The notes below the pieces were generated by a model that was not told where the DNA came from, did no database searches, and was given only the letters and a program-made list of their open reading frames with translations. A stretch of DNA of 64,000 nt. Source: Pseudomonas sp. 7SR1. Lineage in GTDB: Bacteria > Pseudomonadota > Gammaproteobacteria > Pseudomonadales > Pseudomonadaceae. Of the stretch, positions 1 to 10,545 are shown in pieces. The DNA lies in NCBI RefSeq assembly GCF_900156465.1, contig NZ_LT707064.1, positions 5,347,001-5,411,000 on the forward strand, read 5' to 3'. A program made the position numbers and the translations under genes. Position 1 is the stretch's first letter. Each line of letters begins with the position of its first letter.

Positions 1-9
1 GCGCGCCCA

Positions 10-2301
10 TCAGAGGTTCTGGTAGCGATTCATATCCAGCACCCCCTCCTCCAGGGGCTCCGTTTCCTGGATATAACGACTCAGATCGTGGAAGTAGTAC
101 CAGAATTGCGGGTGACTGCGACGAATGCCCCAGCGCTCGACAATCCGCTCGAAAGCCTGGGGATCCTCGGCATGCTCCATGGCCTCGACGAACGCCGGCA
201 CTTGCCCGGCCGGGATGTTGAACATGAAGTTGGGGTAGCTGCTGAGCACGCCGGGGTACACCGTCAGGGTGTCCAGCCCAGGCTGGTAACGCATCGCTTC
301 ACCCAGCAGGAACGCCACATTGCTGTGGGCGCGGTTGCGCAGCAGGCTGTAGACCTCCCGCCGGCCACTGGCGGTCTCGATGCGCAGCATGGTCGCCTCG
401 GGCAAGTGGTGGATCACGCCAAGCCCCGCTGCCGGCCTTGAAACCAGGCGACTGAGGGCCTGTTCGGCACTCTGCAGGTCCGGGTCGATGTTCGGACGCG
501 AGCAATAGGCGCCGTCGCAACGATTGATCGGGTCGGGCCGCGCGTTCAGCTCTCCGTAACGGAGCAGCAATTGCCGGGCGAAATCCCGCTTGGGGTCACG
601 CTCGTCAAGCTTGAGCGCGGTCGGCTTGTCGTTGTCGATGGCCTCGTAATCCAGCCACATCTTGAATTTGCCGCCGGACTGGTACCAGTCATCCAGGTAG
701 CCTTCCCGCGAATCGGCAGGCATCAGGCGCAGGAAGTTCTGTTCCGCGCCGTTGCGGATCAGGTCGAAGTAGAGCCGGGTCTGGGCCTGGTGGGAAACAT
801 TGCCGAACACATCGAAATTGACCGCCAACTGATAATAGGTGCGCTCCAGCAACGGGAAATCGAACAGCCACAAGGTTTGCGGCACGTCGCCAATCAGGCC
901 CTTGGTGACCGAGGCACTGTCGAAGTGGCGAAAAATGCTCAGCAAGGCGTTGTCATTGCCGGCCCACAGGTTCGACCAGCTCGGGGCCGGCACATCGGCG
1001 TAATTGTCCCGCCGCAAAGCTTCGTACTCGTTGCGCTTGTCGCGGTAATCGAGCCACAGGCTGAGGACGCTGCCCACGTCATCGTTCTGCCCTGGCATCG
1101 CCAGCAACGGCGTGGCCTGGCCGCGGTAGTTCGGGTCGGTGATGTAAAGGTCATGCTCAGGGGCCTGGAACAGGGCCCAGAAGTTGTCGCGAATCACATC
1201 CGTGGCAATCTGGCCCCGGCACACCGGGCCACGAATGAAGGTCCGGACGAAATACTCGGCACTGTCGAGCATGAACTGGTAGCGAGCCTGGGCCGGGATC
1301 GCCTCGAAGGTGGAGAACGGATTGGAACGGCGCTCCGGCCCGTAGCCCGGCAATGCCGTGACCTGCCAGTCGCCCTTGTAGAACAGGCTCTTGATCCGCG
1401 CCATCCTGGCCGCGCTCAACCCATAGGTGATGTGCGTCTTGTGCACGATCACCCCCTGCACCGGCCAGAGGCGGTAATAGAACCGGGTGCCGGGGTCGTC
1501 GTTCGGGCGTCGGGTGTTGATCAGGTCGATCGGCTGGCCGGACGGTGTGCGCGAACGCACCCACTGGAAGAAATGCCCCCGCTCGCCATCCTTGAAGTAG
1601 ATGTGGGCCAGGAACCAGTGCTCGAACAGCCAGCGGGCAACCAGGCTTTCACGGGCGCCGGGGGCGTTGAGCAGGTTCTCCCATTGCAACACTTGCAGGG
1701 CTTCGGCGGCGCTTGGAGCCAGGGCTTGCTGGTCGACAGGCGCGCCGGAGGCCAGCCAACGCTGCAAGGTCTGGTATTGCTGGTCGGTCAGGCCCGTGAC
1801 GGCCAGGGGCATGCCTTCCCTGGGGTGTGCCGCAGCGTATTGATCGAATTGCCCCGGCATGGGGCAACTGTTGTCCCGGTCGAGCCCCAGCACGATGTCT
1901 TGCGGCAGCTTGGCGTTGGGTTGCAACGGCGCGCCGTGCCCCAGCGCCAGCATCCGCGCCATCAATGCCGCCTGGCTGCCCTGGGCATCGAGCACCGAAT
2001 AGAAGCCCTTGCGCTGCCAGGCGTGCGGACCGGAAGCGTCATAGAACAAGCGAGTGGGTACAGCGGCCTGGCGCCGCTCGCCGTCGTATACCGATAGCTT
2101 GCTGGCGCCACGGGTGGCGCCTTCGGCACTGCCCAGGTTCAGTTGGCAGGCGGAGTCATAGCAGGCGTGGCACGCCACGCATTTCTCGGTAAAGATCGGC
2201 TGGATGTCGCGCGTGTAGGAAAGCGCTGAAACGGAATCCTTGGCTACTGCGTGAAATGACAACAGCAGCAACAGACTGCCGAATAAGACGCGGTACGGCA
2301 T
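10..2301 (-). CDS. cti: Fatty acid cis/trans isomerase (Cti)
   Basis: The 763-residue product fits Cti, a periplasmic haem protein that converts cis- to trans-unsaturated fatty acids in membrane phospholipids under solvent or heat stress. The chosen start (ATG at 2301) gives [20 protein letters not shown], a clear signal peptide; an upstream in-frame ATG would put a non-secretory tail in front of it. The c-type haem motif CVACH lies at residues 41-45, soon after the signal peptide, as in known Cti proteins, and the length matches the family. It is divergent from metH with about 150 bp between the two starts. The stop codon lies 10 bases inside the window, so the gene is complete. Confidence is high from overall sequence character and the haem motif. 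Confidence 0.93.
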   Translation of the reverse strand: MPYRVLFGSLLLLLSFHAVAKDSVSALSYTRDIQPIFTEKCVACHACYDSACQLNLGSAEGATRGASKLSVYDGERRQAAVPTRLFYDASGPHAWQRKGFYSVLDAQGSQAALMARMLALGHGAPLQPNAKLPQDIVLGLDRDNSCPMPGQFDQYAAAHPREGMPLAVTGLTDQQYQTLQRWLASGAPVDQQALAPSAAEALQVLQWENLLNAPGARESLVARWLFEHWFLAHIYFKDGERGHFFQWVRSRTPSGQPIDLINTRRPNDDPGTRFYYRLWPVQGVIVHKTHITYGLSAARMARIKSLFYKGDWQVTALPGYGPERRSNPFSTFEAIPAQARYQFMLDSAEYFVRTFIRGPVCRGQIATDVIRDNFWALFQAPEHDLYITDPNYRGQATPLLAMPGQNDDVGSVLSLWLDYRDKRNEYEALRRDNYADVPAPSWSNLWAGNDNALLSIFRHFDSASVTKGLIGDVPQTLWLFDFPLLERTYYQLAVNFDVFGNVSHQAQTRLYFDLIRNGAEQNFLRLMPADSREGYLDDWYQSGGKFKMWLDYEAIDNDKPTALKLDERDPKRDFARQLLLRYGELNARPDPINRCDGAYCSRPNIDPDLQSAEQALSRLVSRPAAGLGVIHHLPEATMLRIETASGRREVYSLLRNRAHSNVAFLLGEAMRYQPGLDTLTVYPGVLSSYPNFMFNIPAGQVPAFVEAMEHAEDPQAFERIVERWGIRRSHPQFWYYFHDLSRYIQETEPLEEGVLDMNRYQNL

Positions 2302-2358
2302 GTCTCGGTCCCTGGGAAATGATCCGGCGATTCTACCGGGCCAGCACTCCGATGCAAA

Positions 2359-2375
2359 CATGAGCGACATTCATG
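2359..2375. promoter_or_regulatory. Possible MetR-like operator upstream of metH
   Basis: The element CATGA-N7-TCATG has perfect 5-bp arms and contains TGAGCGACATTCA, one mismatch from the enteric MetR consensus TGAA-N5-TTCA. It sits about 80 bp upstream of the metH ATG in the cti-metH intergenic region, a sensible place for a LysR-type activator. The family consensus is established for enterics; its use here is inference. Confidence 0.3.
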
Positions 2376-2455
2376 TAAAAGCCAGTCGAGATCAAATCCT
2401 GCACAGGTTTGATATCATCCCGGCCTTCGCAATGGCTTTTTTTCCAGGTAGTCCT

Positions 2456-5400
2456 ATGTCCGATCGCAGCGCTCGCCTTTATCTTCTCCAGCAGGCCCTC
2501 AAGGAACGTATCCTGATCCTTGACGGTGGCATGGGCACGATGATCCAGAGCTACAAGCTGGAGGAACAGGACTACCGCGGCAAACGCTTCGCCGACTGGC
2601 CGAGCGACGTCAAGGGCAACAACGACCTGTTGGTGCTGACCCGCCCCGACGTCATCGGCTCCATCGAAAAAGCCTACCTGGATGCCGGCGCCGACATCCT
2701 GGAAACCAACACCTTCAACGCCACCCAGGTCTCCCAGGCCGACTACGGCATGCAGGGCCTGGCCTACGAGCTGAACCTGGAAGGTGCGCGCCTGGCCCGC
2801 CAGGTAGCCGATGCCAAGACCCTGGAAACCCCGGACAAGCCGCGCTTCGTTGCCGGCGTGCTGGGCCCCACCAGTCGTACCTGCTCGCTGTCGCCGGACG
2901 TGAACAACCCCGGTTACCGCAACGTGACCTTCGACGAACTGGTGGAGAACTACACCGAGGCCACCAAGGGCCTGATCGATGGCGGCGCCGACCTGATCCT
3001 GATCGAAACCATCTTCGACACGCTGAACGCCAAGGCTGCGATCTTCGCCGTGCAGGGCGTATTCGAGGAATTGGGCGTCGAACTGCCGATCATGATCTCC
3101 GGCACCATCACCGACGCCTCCGGCCGCACCCTCTCCGGCCAGACCACCGAAGCCTTCTGGAACTCCGTGGCCCACGCCAAGCCGATTTCCGTAGGCTTGA
3201 ACTGTGCCCTGGGCGCCAGTGAACTGCGGCCGTACCTGGAAGAGCTGTCGAACAAGGCCAACACCCACGTCTCGGCTCACCCGAACGCCGGCCTGCCCAA
3301 CGAGTTCGGCGAGTACGACGAACTGCCGGCCGAGACCGCCAAGGTCATCGAGGAGTTCGCCCAGAGCGGCTTCCTGAACATCGTCGGCGGTTGCTGCGGC
3401 ACCACGCCGGCGCACATCGAAGCCATCGCCAAGGCCGTGGCCGGCTACGCGCCGCGGCAGATCCCGGAGATCCCCCGAGCGTGCCGCCTGTCGGGCCTGG
3501 AACCGTTCACCATCGATCGCAACTCGCTGTTCGTCAACGTCGGCGAGCGGACCAACATCACCGGTTCCGCCAAGTTCGCCCGGCTGATCCGCGAGGACAA
3601 CTACACCGAAGCCCTGGAAGTGGCGCTGCAGCAGGTCGAGGCCGGCGCCCAGGTGATCGACATCAACATGGACGAGGGCATGCTCGATTCGAAGAAGGCC
3701 ATGGTGACCTTCCTCAACCTGATCGCCGGTGAACCGGACATCTCCCGCGTGCCGATCATGATCGACTCCTCCAAATGGGAAGTGATCGAAGCCGGTCTCA
3801 AGTGCATCCAGGGCAAGGGCATCGTCAACTCCATCAGCATGAAGGAAGGCGTCGAGCAGTTCATTCATCACGCCAAGCTGTGCAAGCGCTACGGCGCCGC
3901 CGTGGTGGTGATGGCCTTCGACGAAGCCGGCCAGGCCGACACCGAGGCGCGCAAGAAGGAAATCTGCAAGCGCTCCTACGACATCCTGGTCAACGAAGTC
4001 GGCTTCCCGCCGGAAGACATCATCTTCGACCCGAACATCTTCGCCGTCGCCACCGGTATCGAAGAGCACAACAACTACGCCGTGGACTTCATCAATGCCT
4101 GCGCCTATGTCCGCGACGAACTGCCGTACGCGCTGACCTCCGGCGGGGTGTCCAACGTGTCGTTCTCGTTCCGGGGCAACAACCCGGTGCGCGAGGCGAT
4201 CCACTCGGTGTTCCTGCTGTACGCGATCCGCGCGGGCCTGACCATGGGCATCGTCAACGCCGGCCAACTGGAAATCTACGACCAGATCCCGGTGGAACTG
4301 CGCGATGCGGTGGAAGACGTGATCCTCAACCGTACCCCGGAAGGCACCGACGCCCTGCTCGCCATCGCCGACAAGTACAAGGGCGACGGCAGCGTCAAGG
4401 AAGCGGAAACCGAGGAGTGGCGCAACTGGGACGTCAACAAGCGCCTGGAACACGCGCTGGTCAAGGGCATCACCACCCATATCGTCGAAGACACCGAAGA
4501 GTCACGCCTGTCCTTCGCCCGCCCGATCGAAGTGATCGAAGGTCCGTTGATGGCCGGCATGAACATCGTCGGCGACCTGTTCGGCGCCGGCAAGATGTTC
4601 CTGCCCCAGGTGGTCAAGTCCGCCCGGGTGATGAAACAGGCGGTGGCCCACCTGATCCCGTTCATCGAGGCGGAAAAAGGCGACAAGCCGGAAGCCAAGG
4701 GCAAGATCCTGATGGCGACGGTCAAGGGCGACGTCCATGATATCGGCAAGAACATCGTCGGCGTCGTGCTGGGTTGCAACGGCTATGACATCGTCGACCT
4801 GGGTGTGATGGTGCCTGCCGAGAAGATCCTGCAGGTGGCCCGGGACGAGAAATGCGACATCATCGGCCTGTCCGGCCTGATCACCCCTTCTCTGGATGAA
4901 ATGGTGCATGTGGCGCGCGAGATGCAGCGCCAGGATTTCCACCTGCCGCTGATGATCGGTGGCGCAACGACCTCCAAGGCCCATACGGCCGTGAAGATCG
5001 AGCCCAAGTACAGCAACGATGCGGTGATCTACGTGACCGACGCGTCCCGCGCCGTGGGCGTGGCCACGCAGTTGCTGTCCAAGGAGCTCAAGCCCGCCTT
5101 CGTCGAGAAGGCCCGGCAGGATTACCAGGAGGTTCGCGAGCGCACCGCCAACCGCAGCGCCCGCACCGAACGCCTGAGCTATTCGGCGGCCGTGGCGAAG
5201 AAGCCACAGTTCGACTGGAGCAGCTACCAGCCGGTCAAGCCGACGTTCACCGGCACCCGGGTACTGGAGGATATCGACCTTGACGTGCTGGCCGAATACA
5301 TCGACTGGACACCGTTCTTCATCTCCTGGGACCTGGCTGGCAAGTTCCCGCGCATCCTCACCGACGAAGTGGTCGGTGAAGCCGCCACCGCGCTGTACGC

Positions 5401-6166
5401 CGACGCCCAGGCGATGCTGCGCAAACTGATCGACGAAAAACTCATCAGCGCCCGCGCCGTGTTCGGCTTCTGGCCAGCCAACCAGGTGCATGACGACGAC
5501 CTGGAGGTCTATGGCGAGGACGGCAAGCCGATGGCCCGCCTGCATCACCTGCGCCAGCAGATCATCAAGACCGACGGCAAGCCGAATTTTTCCCTGGCCG
5601 ACTTCGTCGCCCCCAAGGACAGCGGCGTGACCGACTATGTCGGGGGCTTCATCACCACCGCCGGCATCGGCGCCGAGGAAGTGGCCAAGGCCTACCAGGA
5701 TGCTGGCGACGACTACAACTCGATCATGGTCAAGGCCCTGGCCGACCGTCTGGCCGAGGCATGCGCCGAGTGGCTGCACCAACAGGTGCGCAAGGACTAT
5801 TGGGGGTATGCCAAGGACGAGAACCTGGACAACGAAGCCCTCATCAAGGAGCAGTACACCGGCATCCGCCCTGCCCCTGGCTATCCGGCCTGCCCGGATC
5901 ACACCGAGAAAGCCACCCTGTTCCGCCTGCTCGATCCCCAGGCCAGCGAAATGAAGGCCGGGCGCAGTGGTGTGTTCCTCACAGAACATTACGCCATGTT
6001 CCCGGCGGCCGCGGTCAGCGGTTGGTATTTCGCCCATCCCCAGGCGCAGTATTTTGCCGTGGGCAAGATCGACAAGGACCAGGTCCAGAGCTACACCGCC
6101 CGCAAGGGCCAGGAACTGAGCGTGACCGAGCGCTGGCTGGCGCCGAACCTGGGCTACGACAGCTAA
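2456..6166 (+). CDS. metH: Methionine synthase, cobalamin-dependent
   Basis: MetH transfers a methyl group from 5-methyltetrahydrofolate to homocysteine through cobalamin. The 1236 residues hold all four modules in order: homocysteine-binding barrel with the zinc-ligand Cys pair in VGGCCGTTP (about residue 313), pterin-binding barrel starting near [15 protein letters not shown], cobalamin domain with the signature GDVHDIGKN (DxHxxG, about residue 760, the His being the lower cobalt ligand), and the AdoMet reactivation domain with [15 protein letters not shown] near residue 1140. The start at 2456 ([13 protein letters not shown]) matches family length; in-frame ATGs upstream, for example 2432, would add unlikely residues. 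Transcribed alone, ending in a hairpin at 6184. Confidence 0.97.
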   Translation: MSDRSARLYLLQQALKERILILDGGMGTMIQSYKLEEQDYRGKRFADWPSDVKGNNDLLVLTRPDVIGSIEKAYLDAGADILETNTFNATQVSQADYGMQGLAYELNLEGARLARQVADAKTLETPDKPRFVAGVLGPTSRTCSLSPDVNNPGYRNVTFDELVENYTEATKGLIDGGADLILIETIFDTLNAKAAIFAVQGVFEELGVELPIMISGTITDASGRTLSGQTTEAFWNSVAHAKPISVGLNCALGASELRPYLEELSNKANTHVSAHPNAGLPNEFGEYDELPAETAKVIEEFAQSGFLNIVGGCCGTTPAHIEAIAKAVAGYAPRQIPEIPRACRLSGLEPFTIDRNSLFVNVGERTNITGSAKFARLIREDNYTEALEVALQQVEAGAQVIDINMDEGMLDSKKAMVTFLNLIAGEPDISRVPIMIDSSKWEVIEAGLKCIQGKGIVNSISMKEGVEQFIHHAKLCKRYGAAVVVMAFDEAGQADTEARKKEICKRSYDILVNEVGFPPEDIIFDPNIFAVATGIEEHNNYAVDFINACAYVRDELPYALTSGGVSNVSFSFRGNNPVREAIHSVFLLYAIRAGLTMGIVNAGQLEIYDQIPVELRDAVEDVILNRTPEGTDALLAIADKYKGDGSVKEAETEEWRNWDVNKRLEHALVKGITTHIVEDTEESRLSFARPIEVIEGPLMAGMNIVGDLFGAGKMFLPQVVKSARVMKQAVAHLIPFIEAEKGDKPEAKGKILMATVKGDVHDIGKNIVGVVLGCNGYDIVDLGVMVPAEKILQVARDEKCDIIGLSGLITPSLDEMVHVAREMQRQDFHLPLMIGGATTSKAHTAVKIEPKYSNDAVIYVTDASRAVGVATQLLSKELKPAFVEKARQDYQEVRERTANRSARTERLSYSAAVAKKPQFDWSSYQPVKPTFTGTRVLEDIDLDVLAEYIDWTPFFISWDLAGKFPRILTDEVVGEAATALYADAQAMLRKLIDEKLISARAVFGFWPANQVHDDDLEVYGEDGKPMARLHHLRQQIIKTDGKPNFSLADFVAPKDSGVTDYVGGFITTAGIGAEEVAKAYQDAGDDYNSIMVKALADRLAEACAEWLHQQVRKDYWGYAKDENLDNEALIKEQYTGIRPAPGYPACPDHTEKATLFRLLDPQASEMKAGRSGVFLTEHYAMFPAAAVSGWYFAHPQAQYFAVGKIDKDQVQSYTARKGQELSVTERWLAPNLGYDS

Positions 6167-6183
6167 GGCGGCGTAACTGACAG

Positions 6184-6219
6184 GATCGCGGCCTACGGCG
6201 CGGCAGGTCGCGATCTTTT
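6184..6219 (+). terminator. Terminator after metH
   Basis: A stem with GATCGCG and CGCGATC arms, extended by CCT/AGG with one mismatch, is followed directly by TTTTG. It lies 17 bases after the metH stop. Confidence 0.65.
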
Positions 6220-6258
6220 GTCTATGCTTGTCCCAGACCCATGGCAGACGAGGGATTT

Positions 6259-6477
6259 ATGGACGATCCAGTCGACAACAAGCCGCCCACCCTGTTGCAG
6301 ATGGTACACAGCGTACTGGCTGCCGCTTTCGGGGTGCAGAGCGGCAAGAACCGCGCCCGGGATTTCACCCACGGCAAACCGAGCCACTTCGTGATCCTGG
6401 GCATCGCGTTCACGGTGGTCTTCGCGCTGACGCTGTTTGGCATAGTCAAGCTGGTGGTGCACCTGGCGGGGCTGTAG
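6259..6477 (+). CDS. DUF2970 family small membrane protein
   Basis: A 72-residue protein, MDDPVDNKPPTLLQMVHSVL and onward. The N-terminal half is soluble and contains the pattern typical of DUF2970 (LQMVHSVLAAAFGVQS...RDF...GKPSHFVILGI). The C-terminal half is a single hydrophobic helix, roughly residues 46-70. The start at 6259 is chosen because GAGGG lies six bases upstream; an in-frame ATG at 6241 has no Shine-Dalgarno sequence. Function is unknown for the family. It follows the metH terminator and is probably transcribed on its own. Confidence 0.75.
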   Translation: MDDPVDNKPPTLLQMVHSVLAAAFGVQSGKNRARDFTHGKPSHFVILGIAFTVVFALTLFGIVKLVVHLAGL

Positions 6478-6502
6478 CGCTCTCCAACACAACACACGAC
6501 CT

Positions 6503-6592
6503 TGTGGGAGCGAGCTTGCTCGCGATAGCGGTGGTTCAGTCGGATTGAGGTCGACTGGTACACCGTTATCGCGAGCAAGCTCGCTCCCACAG
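6503..6592. repeat. REPIN-type repeat pair (GGGAGCGAGCTTGCTCGC class)
   Basis: Two copies of a Pseudomonas REP unit (GTGGGAGCGAGCTTGCTCGC and its inverted copy) face each other around about 35 bp. Each unit is itself a hairpin (GCGAGCTTGCTCGC). This head-to-head layout is the REPIN form, mobilised in trans by RAYT transposases; no such transposase gene is present in the window. The same class recurs at 56348-56436. Confidence 0.85.
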
Positions 6593-6618
6593 GTTTTTCA
6601 TCGCCAGGGATCAACCGT

Positions 6619-6732
6619 TCACTGGTGACTGACCCAGAACACAGCGGTGCCCACCACCAGGATAATCAGGAACAGGATGGCCCAGGCATCAACGGTACTG
6701 TCGCTTTTCCTTGCTTTGGTCGGATTGCTCAT
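6619..6732 (-). CDS. 37-residue single-pass membrane protein
   Basis: A short reading frame starts MSNPTKARKSDSTVDAWAIL and ends in VFWVSHQ. Residues 1-16 are polar and basic; residues 17-35 form one hydrophobic helix (AWAILFLIILVVGTAVFWV). A Shine-Dalgarno GAGGCG precedes the ATG at 6732. The charged-inside topology and the ribosome binding site make it more likely real than chance. Small proteins of this design are common in Pseudomonas but I cannot name a function. It is divergent from cysI and lies downstream of the REPIN. Confidence 0.6.
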   Translation of the reverse strand: MSNPTKARKSDSTVDAWAILFLIILVVGTAVFWVSHQ

Positions 6733-7023
6733 TGCATCGCCTCTTGTCGGTTTTTTAGGTGATTGCATGGGGACTCGACCACAGTTAAGACGATGATTGC
6801 CCGCACGACAAATGTGGGTTAGCCAATAATCAATCTCATTAGTCGATTTGGTTCTTTACATATACTCAAACATCACTTTTGCGCATAACCCAAAACAGGT
6901 ATCTTGCACCGGCTCCCCTAGGAGTGCGCGGCCGTGCGCGCAGAATTGCCGAGGCAGAACCCGATTCCAGCGAGCCAACACGCAGCTGTTTCTGATCGGC
7001 CCAAGCCTGAGACCGAGACTTAT

Positions 7024-8682
7024 ATGTACGTATATGACGAGTACGATCAGCGGATCATCGAGGACCGCGTCAAGCAGTTCCGTGATCAGACCCGACGCTA
7101 TCTGGCAGGCGAGCTGAGCGAAGAAGAATTCCGCCCTCTGCGCTTGCAGAATGGCCTGTATATCCAGCGTTTCGCCCCCATGCTGCGCGTGGCGGTGCCT
7201 TATGGCCAACTGGCCTCGCGCCAGGTACGCAAACTGGCCCAGATCGCCCGTGACTACGACAAGGGCTACGCTCACATCAGCACCCGGCAGAACGTCCAAT
7301 ACAACTGGCCGGCCCTGGAAGACGTACCGGACATCCTGGCCGAGCTGGCGACCGTGCAGATGCATGCCATCCAGACCAGCGGCAACTGCCTGCGCAACGT
7401 CACCACCGACCAGTTCGCCGGCGTCGCGGCCGATGAGTTGATCGACCCGCGTCCGTGGTGCGAGATCGTGCGCCAGTGGACCACCTTCCACCCGGAATTC
7501 GCCTACCTGCCGCGCAAGTTCAAGATCGCCATCAACGGCTCGACCTCGGATCGCGCGGCCATCGAAGTCCACGACATCGGCCTGGAGGCGGTCTACAACG
7601 CCGAGGGCGAGCTGGGCTTCCGGGTACTGGTGGGCGGCGGGCTCGGCCGTACCCCGGTGGTGGGCTCGTTCATCAACGAGTTCCTTCCCTGGCAGGACCT
7701 GCTGAGCTATCTCGACGCCATCCTGCGGGTTTACAACCGCTACGGCCGTCGCGACAACAAATACAAGGCGCGGATCAAGATCCTGGTCAAGGCCCTTACC
7801 CCTGAAGTGTTCGCCGAGAAGGTCGAGGCCGAGATGGTCCACCTGCGCGGTGGCCAGACCACGCTGACCGAAGCCGAAGTGCATCGGGTCGCCCGGCATT
7901 TCGTCGACCCGCAGTACAAGACCCTGGCCAATCAGGACGCCGAACTGGCTGCGCTGGACAAGGAACACCCAGGCTTCGCCCGCTGGCGTACCCGCAACAC
8001 CCTGGCCCACAAGAAGCCGGGTTACGTCGCGGTGACCTTGTCCCTGAAGCCGACCGGCGTCGCCCCCGGCGACATCACCGACAAGCAGCTCGATGCCGTG
8101 GCCGACCTGGCCGACCGCTACAGCTTCGGCCTGCTGCGCACCTCCCACGAGCAGAACATCATCCTGGCGGATGTCGAGCAAAGCCAGCTGTTCACCCTGT
8201 GGGGCGAATTGCGCAAGCAAGGTTTCGCCACGCCGAACATCGGCCTGCTGACCGACATGATCTGCTGCCCGGGGGGAGACTTCTGCTCCCTGGCCAACGC
8301 CAAGTCGATCCCGATCGCCGAATCGATCCAGCGTCGCTTCGACGACCTGGACTACCTGTTCGACATCGGCGAACTGGACCTGAACATTTCCGGCTGCATG
8401 AACGCCTGCGGTCACCACCACGTGGGCCATATCGGCATCCTGGGTGTGGACAAGAAAGGCGAGGAGTTCTATCAGGTCTCCCTGGGCGGCAGCGGTACCC
8501 GCGGGGCCAGCCTGGGCAAGATCCTCGGCCCGTCGTTTGCGCAGGATGACATGCCCGACGTGATCGAGAAGCTGATCGACGTGTACATCGAACAACGTAC
8601 CGAAGACGAGCGGTTCATCGACACCTATCAACGTATCGGCATCGACCTCTTCAAGGAACGCGTCTATGCAGCGAATCATTAA
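7024..8682 (+). CDS. cysI: Sulfite reductase haemoprotein (NADPH-type / ferredoxin-like beta subunit)
   Basis: The 552-residue product reduces sulfite to sulfide for cysteine synthesis. Two duplicated ferredoxin-like and sirohaem-binding halves can be seen (for example RFAPMLRVAVPYGQL, HISTRQNVQYNW, and TSGNCLRNVTTD in the first half). The siroheme/[4Fe-4S] ligands are CPGGDFC (about residues 415-421) and CMNAC (about 458-462). The start is the ATG at 7024 (MYVYDEYDQRIIEDRV); the frame is open further upstream but that part is not protein-like. The length equals that of the P. aeruginosa protein. The stop overlaps the next gene by 17 bp, so translation is probably coupled. A 290-bp AT-rich leader precedes it. 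Confidence 0.93.
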   Translation: MYVYDEYDQRIIEDRVKQFRDQTRRYLAGELSEEEFRPLRLQNGLYIQRFAPMLRVAVPYGQLASRQVRKLAQIARDYDKGYAHISTRQNVQYNWPALEDVPDILAELATVQMHAIQTSGNCLRNVTTDQFAGVAADELIDPRPWCEIVRQWTTFHPEFAYLPRKFKIAINGSTSDRAAIEVHDIGLEAVYNAEGELGFRVLVGGGLGRTPVVGSFINEFLPWQDLLSYLDAILRVYNRYGRRDNKYKARIKILVKALTPEVFAEKVEAEMVHLRGGQTTLTEAEVHRVARHFVDPQYKTLANQDAELAALDKEHPGFARWRTRNTLAHKKPGYVAVTLSLKPTGVAPGDITDKQLDAVADLADRYSFGLLRTSHEQNIILADVEQSQLFTLWGELRKQGFATPNIGLLTDMICCPGGDFCSLANAKSIPIAESIQRRFDDLDYLFDIGELDLNISGCMNACGHHHVGHIGILGVDKKGEEFYQVSLGGSGTRGASLGKILGPSFAQDDMPDVIEKLIDVYIEQRTEDERFIDTYQRIGIDLFKERVYAANH

Positions 8683-9160
8683 GAACAACGAGGTCATCGA
8701 CGAAACCTGGCACCTGTTGCCCAAGGACGCGACTCTCGATGGCATCTCCAACTGCGACGACCTGATCGTGCCCCTGGCCTTGTGGCGTGATCACGCTCGC
8801 GCCCTGCAGGCCCGTGACGGCGGCCTGGGTGTATGGCTGGACGCCGACGAGGAAGCGGAAGAAATCGGCGACGACGCCAATCAGTTCCAGGTCATCGCGC
8901 TGAATTTCCCTGCGTTCACCGATGGGCGCAGCTATTCCAACGCACGCCTGCTGCGCGACCGCTACGGCTTCAAGGGCGAGCTGCGAGCCATTGGCGACGT
9001 CCTGCGCGACCAGTTGTTCTACATGCGCCGCTGCGGTTTCGATGCCTTTGCCCTGCGGGCCGACAAAGACCCCTACGAAGCCCTAGAAAGCCTCAAGGAC
9101 TTTTCGGTGACCTACCAGGCAGCGACTGACGAACCGTTGCCGCTGTTTCGTCGGCGCTGA
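8666..9160 (+). CDS. DUF934 protein, sulfite reductase partner
   Basis: A 164-residue soluble protein (MQRIIKNNEVIDETWHLLPK) that matches DUF934: a conserved FPAFTDGRSYSNARLLRDRYGFKGELRAIGDVLRDQLFYMRRCGFDAF block fills the middle. It begins inside the end of cysI in another frame. The family is nearly always found directly after this type of cysI in proteobacteria and is thought to help sulfite reduction, perhaps in electron delivery, but no biochemical role is settled. The unit ends in a strong terminator at 9172. Confidence 0.9.
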   Translation: MQRIIKNNEVIDETWHLLPKDATLDGISNCDDLIVPLALWRDHARALQARDGGLGVWLDADEEAEEIGDDANQFQVIALNFPAFTDGRSYSNARLLRDRYGFKGELRAIGDVLRDQLFYMRRCGFDAFALRADKDPYEALESLKDFSVTYQAATDEPLPLFRRR

Positions 9161-9171
9161 TAGCGTTCGAT

Positions 9172-9213
9172 AAAAAAAGCCCTGACCCGGTACACCGGGT
9201 CAGGGCTTTTTCA
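9172..9213. terminator. Bidirectional terminator, cysI unit / sohB
   Basis: An A7 run, the stem AGCCCTGACCCGG / CCGGGTCAGGGCT with a 4-5 base loop, and a T5 run. It serves the rightward cysI operon and can also stop the leftward sohB transcript. Confidence 0.9.
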
Positions 9214-9284
9214 TTGTGGTCGCGATGAGCAGCAGCCCCGCGCAGGAGCGAGCCTGCCCCCACGACGATCGGCGGTAAGGGGAG

Positions 9285-10316
9285 TTACCAGAAACGCTGC
9301 TGGGTAAGACGGCTCCACCAGTTCAGCAGTACCCGGTCCACCGAGCCGCTGGCGGCCATGCCAATACGCTCCTGCAGGCTTTTGCGTTCGGCGTAGTGCA
9401 GATGATACAGCTCGGCGCTCTTGGCCCGTTCGGCCAGGTATTCGTCACTGGTCTTCAGTTCGTCCACCAGTTGCTTGTCCAACGCCGCGACACCCAGCCA
9501 GACCTCACCGGTAGCGACTTCATCGATGGCCAGTTGCGGGCGGTAGCTGGACACGAAGCGCTTGAACAGCTGGTGGGTGATGTCCAGGTCCTGCTGGAAT
9601 TTTTCCCGGCCTTTCTCGGTGTTTTCGCCAAAGACCGTCAACGTGCGCTTGTATTCACCGGCGGTGAGGACCTCGAAGTCGATGTCATGTTTCTTCAGCA
9701 GGCGATTGACGTTCGGCAACTGGGCCACGACGCCAATGGAGCCAAGAATGGCGAAAGGCGCGCTGATGATCTTCTCGCCAATACAGGCCATCATGTAGCC
9801 GCCGCTGGCCGCGACCTTGTCGATGCACACCGTCAGCGGTATGCCGGCCTGGCGGATCCGGGCCAGTTGCGAAGAGGCCAAGCCGTAGCTGTGGACCATG
9901 CCGCCACCGCTCTCCAGGCGCAACACCACTTCGTCCTTGGGCGTCGCCAGGGTCAACAGCGCGGTGATCTCATGCCGCAGGCTCTCGGTGGCCGATGCCT
10001 TGATATCACCGTCGAAGTCCAGCACGAAGACCCGGGCCTTGGTGGCGGGCTTGTCCTTCTGTTTCTTCTTCGCCTTGTCAGCCTTGCCTTCGCTCTTGCG
10101 CAGGGCCTTGAGCTGATCCTTGTCCAGCAGCGTCTGCTCCAGGCGCTCACGCAACCCTTTGTAGAAATCGTTGAGTTTGCTCACCTGCAACTGACCGGCC
10201 GTCTTGCGCCGCCCCTTGCTGCGCAGGGCTGCAAAACTGGCCAATACCACCAGTATGGCGATCACCAGCGTCACAGTCTTGGCCAGGAAACCGGCGTATT
10301 CGATAAAAAACTCCAC
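9285..10316 (-). CDS. sohB: SohB-type inner-membrane serine protease (family S49)
   Basis: A 343-residue protein with an N-terminal membrane anchor (EFFIEYAGFLAKTVTLVIAILVVLASFAAL) and the S49 protease core. The Ser/Lys dyad can be placed: Ser171 in VAASGGYMMA and Lys223 in GEYKRTLTVF, the same 52-residue spacing as in E. coli SohB. A Lys-rich linker (GKADKAKKKQKDKPATKAR) separates the anchor from the core. The start is a GTG at 10316, preceded by AGGAGT at five bases; the longer frame from an upstream ATG lacks a ribosome binding site. Divergent from the histidine phosphatase gene. Confidence 0.93.
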   Translation of the reverse strand: MEFFIEYAGFLAKTVTLVIAILVVLASFAALRSKGRRKTAGQLQVSKLNDFYKGLRERLEQTLLDKDQLKALRKSEGKADKAKKKQKDKPATKARVFVLDFDGDIKASATESLRHEITALLTLATPKDEVVLRLESGGGMVHSYGLASSQLARIRQAGIPLTVCIDKVAASGGYMMACIGEKIISAPFAILGSIGVVAQLPNVNRLLKKHDIDFEVLTAGEYKRTLTVFGENTEKGREKFQQDLDITHQLFKRFVSSYRPQLAIDEVATGEVWLGVAALDKQLVDELKTSDEYLAERAKSAELYHLHYAERKSLQERIGMAASGSVDRVLLNWWSRLTQQRFW

Positions 10317-10482
10317 GATGACTCCTAATAGATTCAACCCACCGCTCGCAGGCGGATACCAGACGCTCCCAGCATACCCATGCACCCGCGTCGCTGCCAG
10401 CCGGGAAACCTATGGTTACCTTACACAAGACGAGGCTGGACAAGGCTGTAACGGGCATTTCAAACAAGCGTATGTTTTTTCA

Positions 10483-10511
10483 TTGACAGCTCACCGCCAT
10501 CCTCATAACCT
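10483..10511 (+). promoter_or_regulatory. Sigma-70 type promoter for the histidine phosphatase gene
   Basis: TTGACA (10483-10488), a 17-bp spacer and TAACCT (10506-10511) form a good -35/-10 pair ending 34 bp before the GTG at 10546. Just upstream, AAACA-N6-TGTTT (10462-10477) is an inverted repeat that could be an operator; its regulator is not known. Confidence 0.55.
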
Positions 10512-10545
10512 CGCCAGACCTTCAACGTACCGGGATGACGCGGAC

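Noticed and set aside
2333..4480. A 715-codon open frame antisense to metH
   Set aside because: Frames antisense to real GC-rich genes stay open by codon bias. The translation is Gly/Val/Asp-rich with no domain and it overlaps metH fully.
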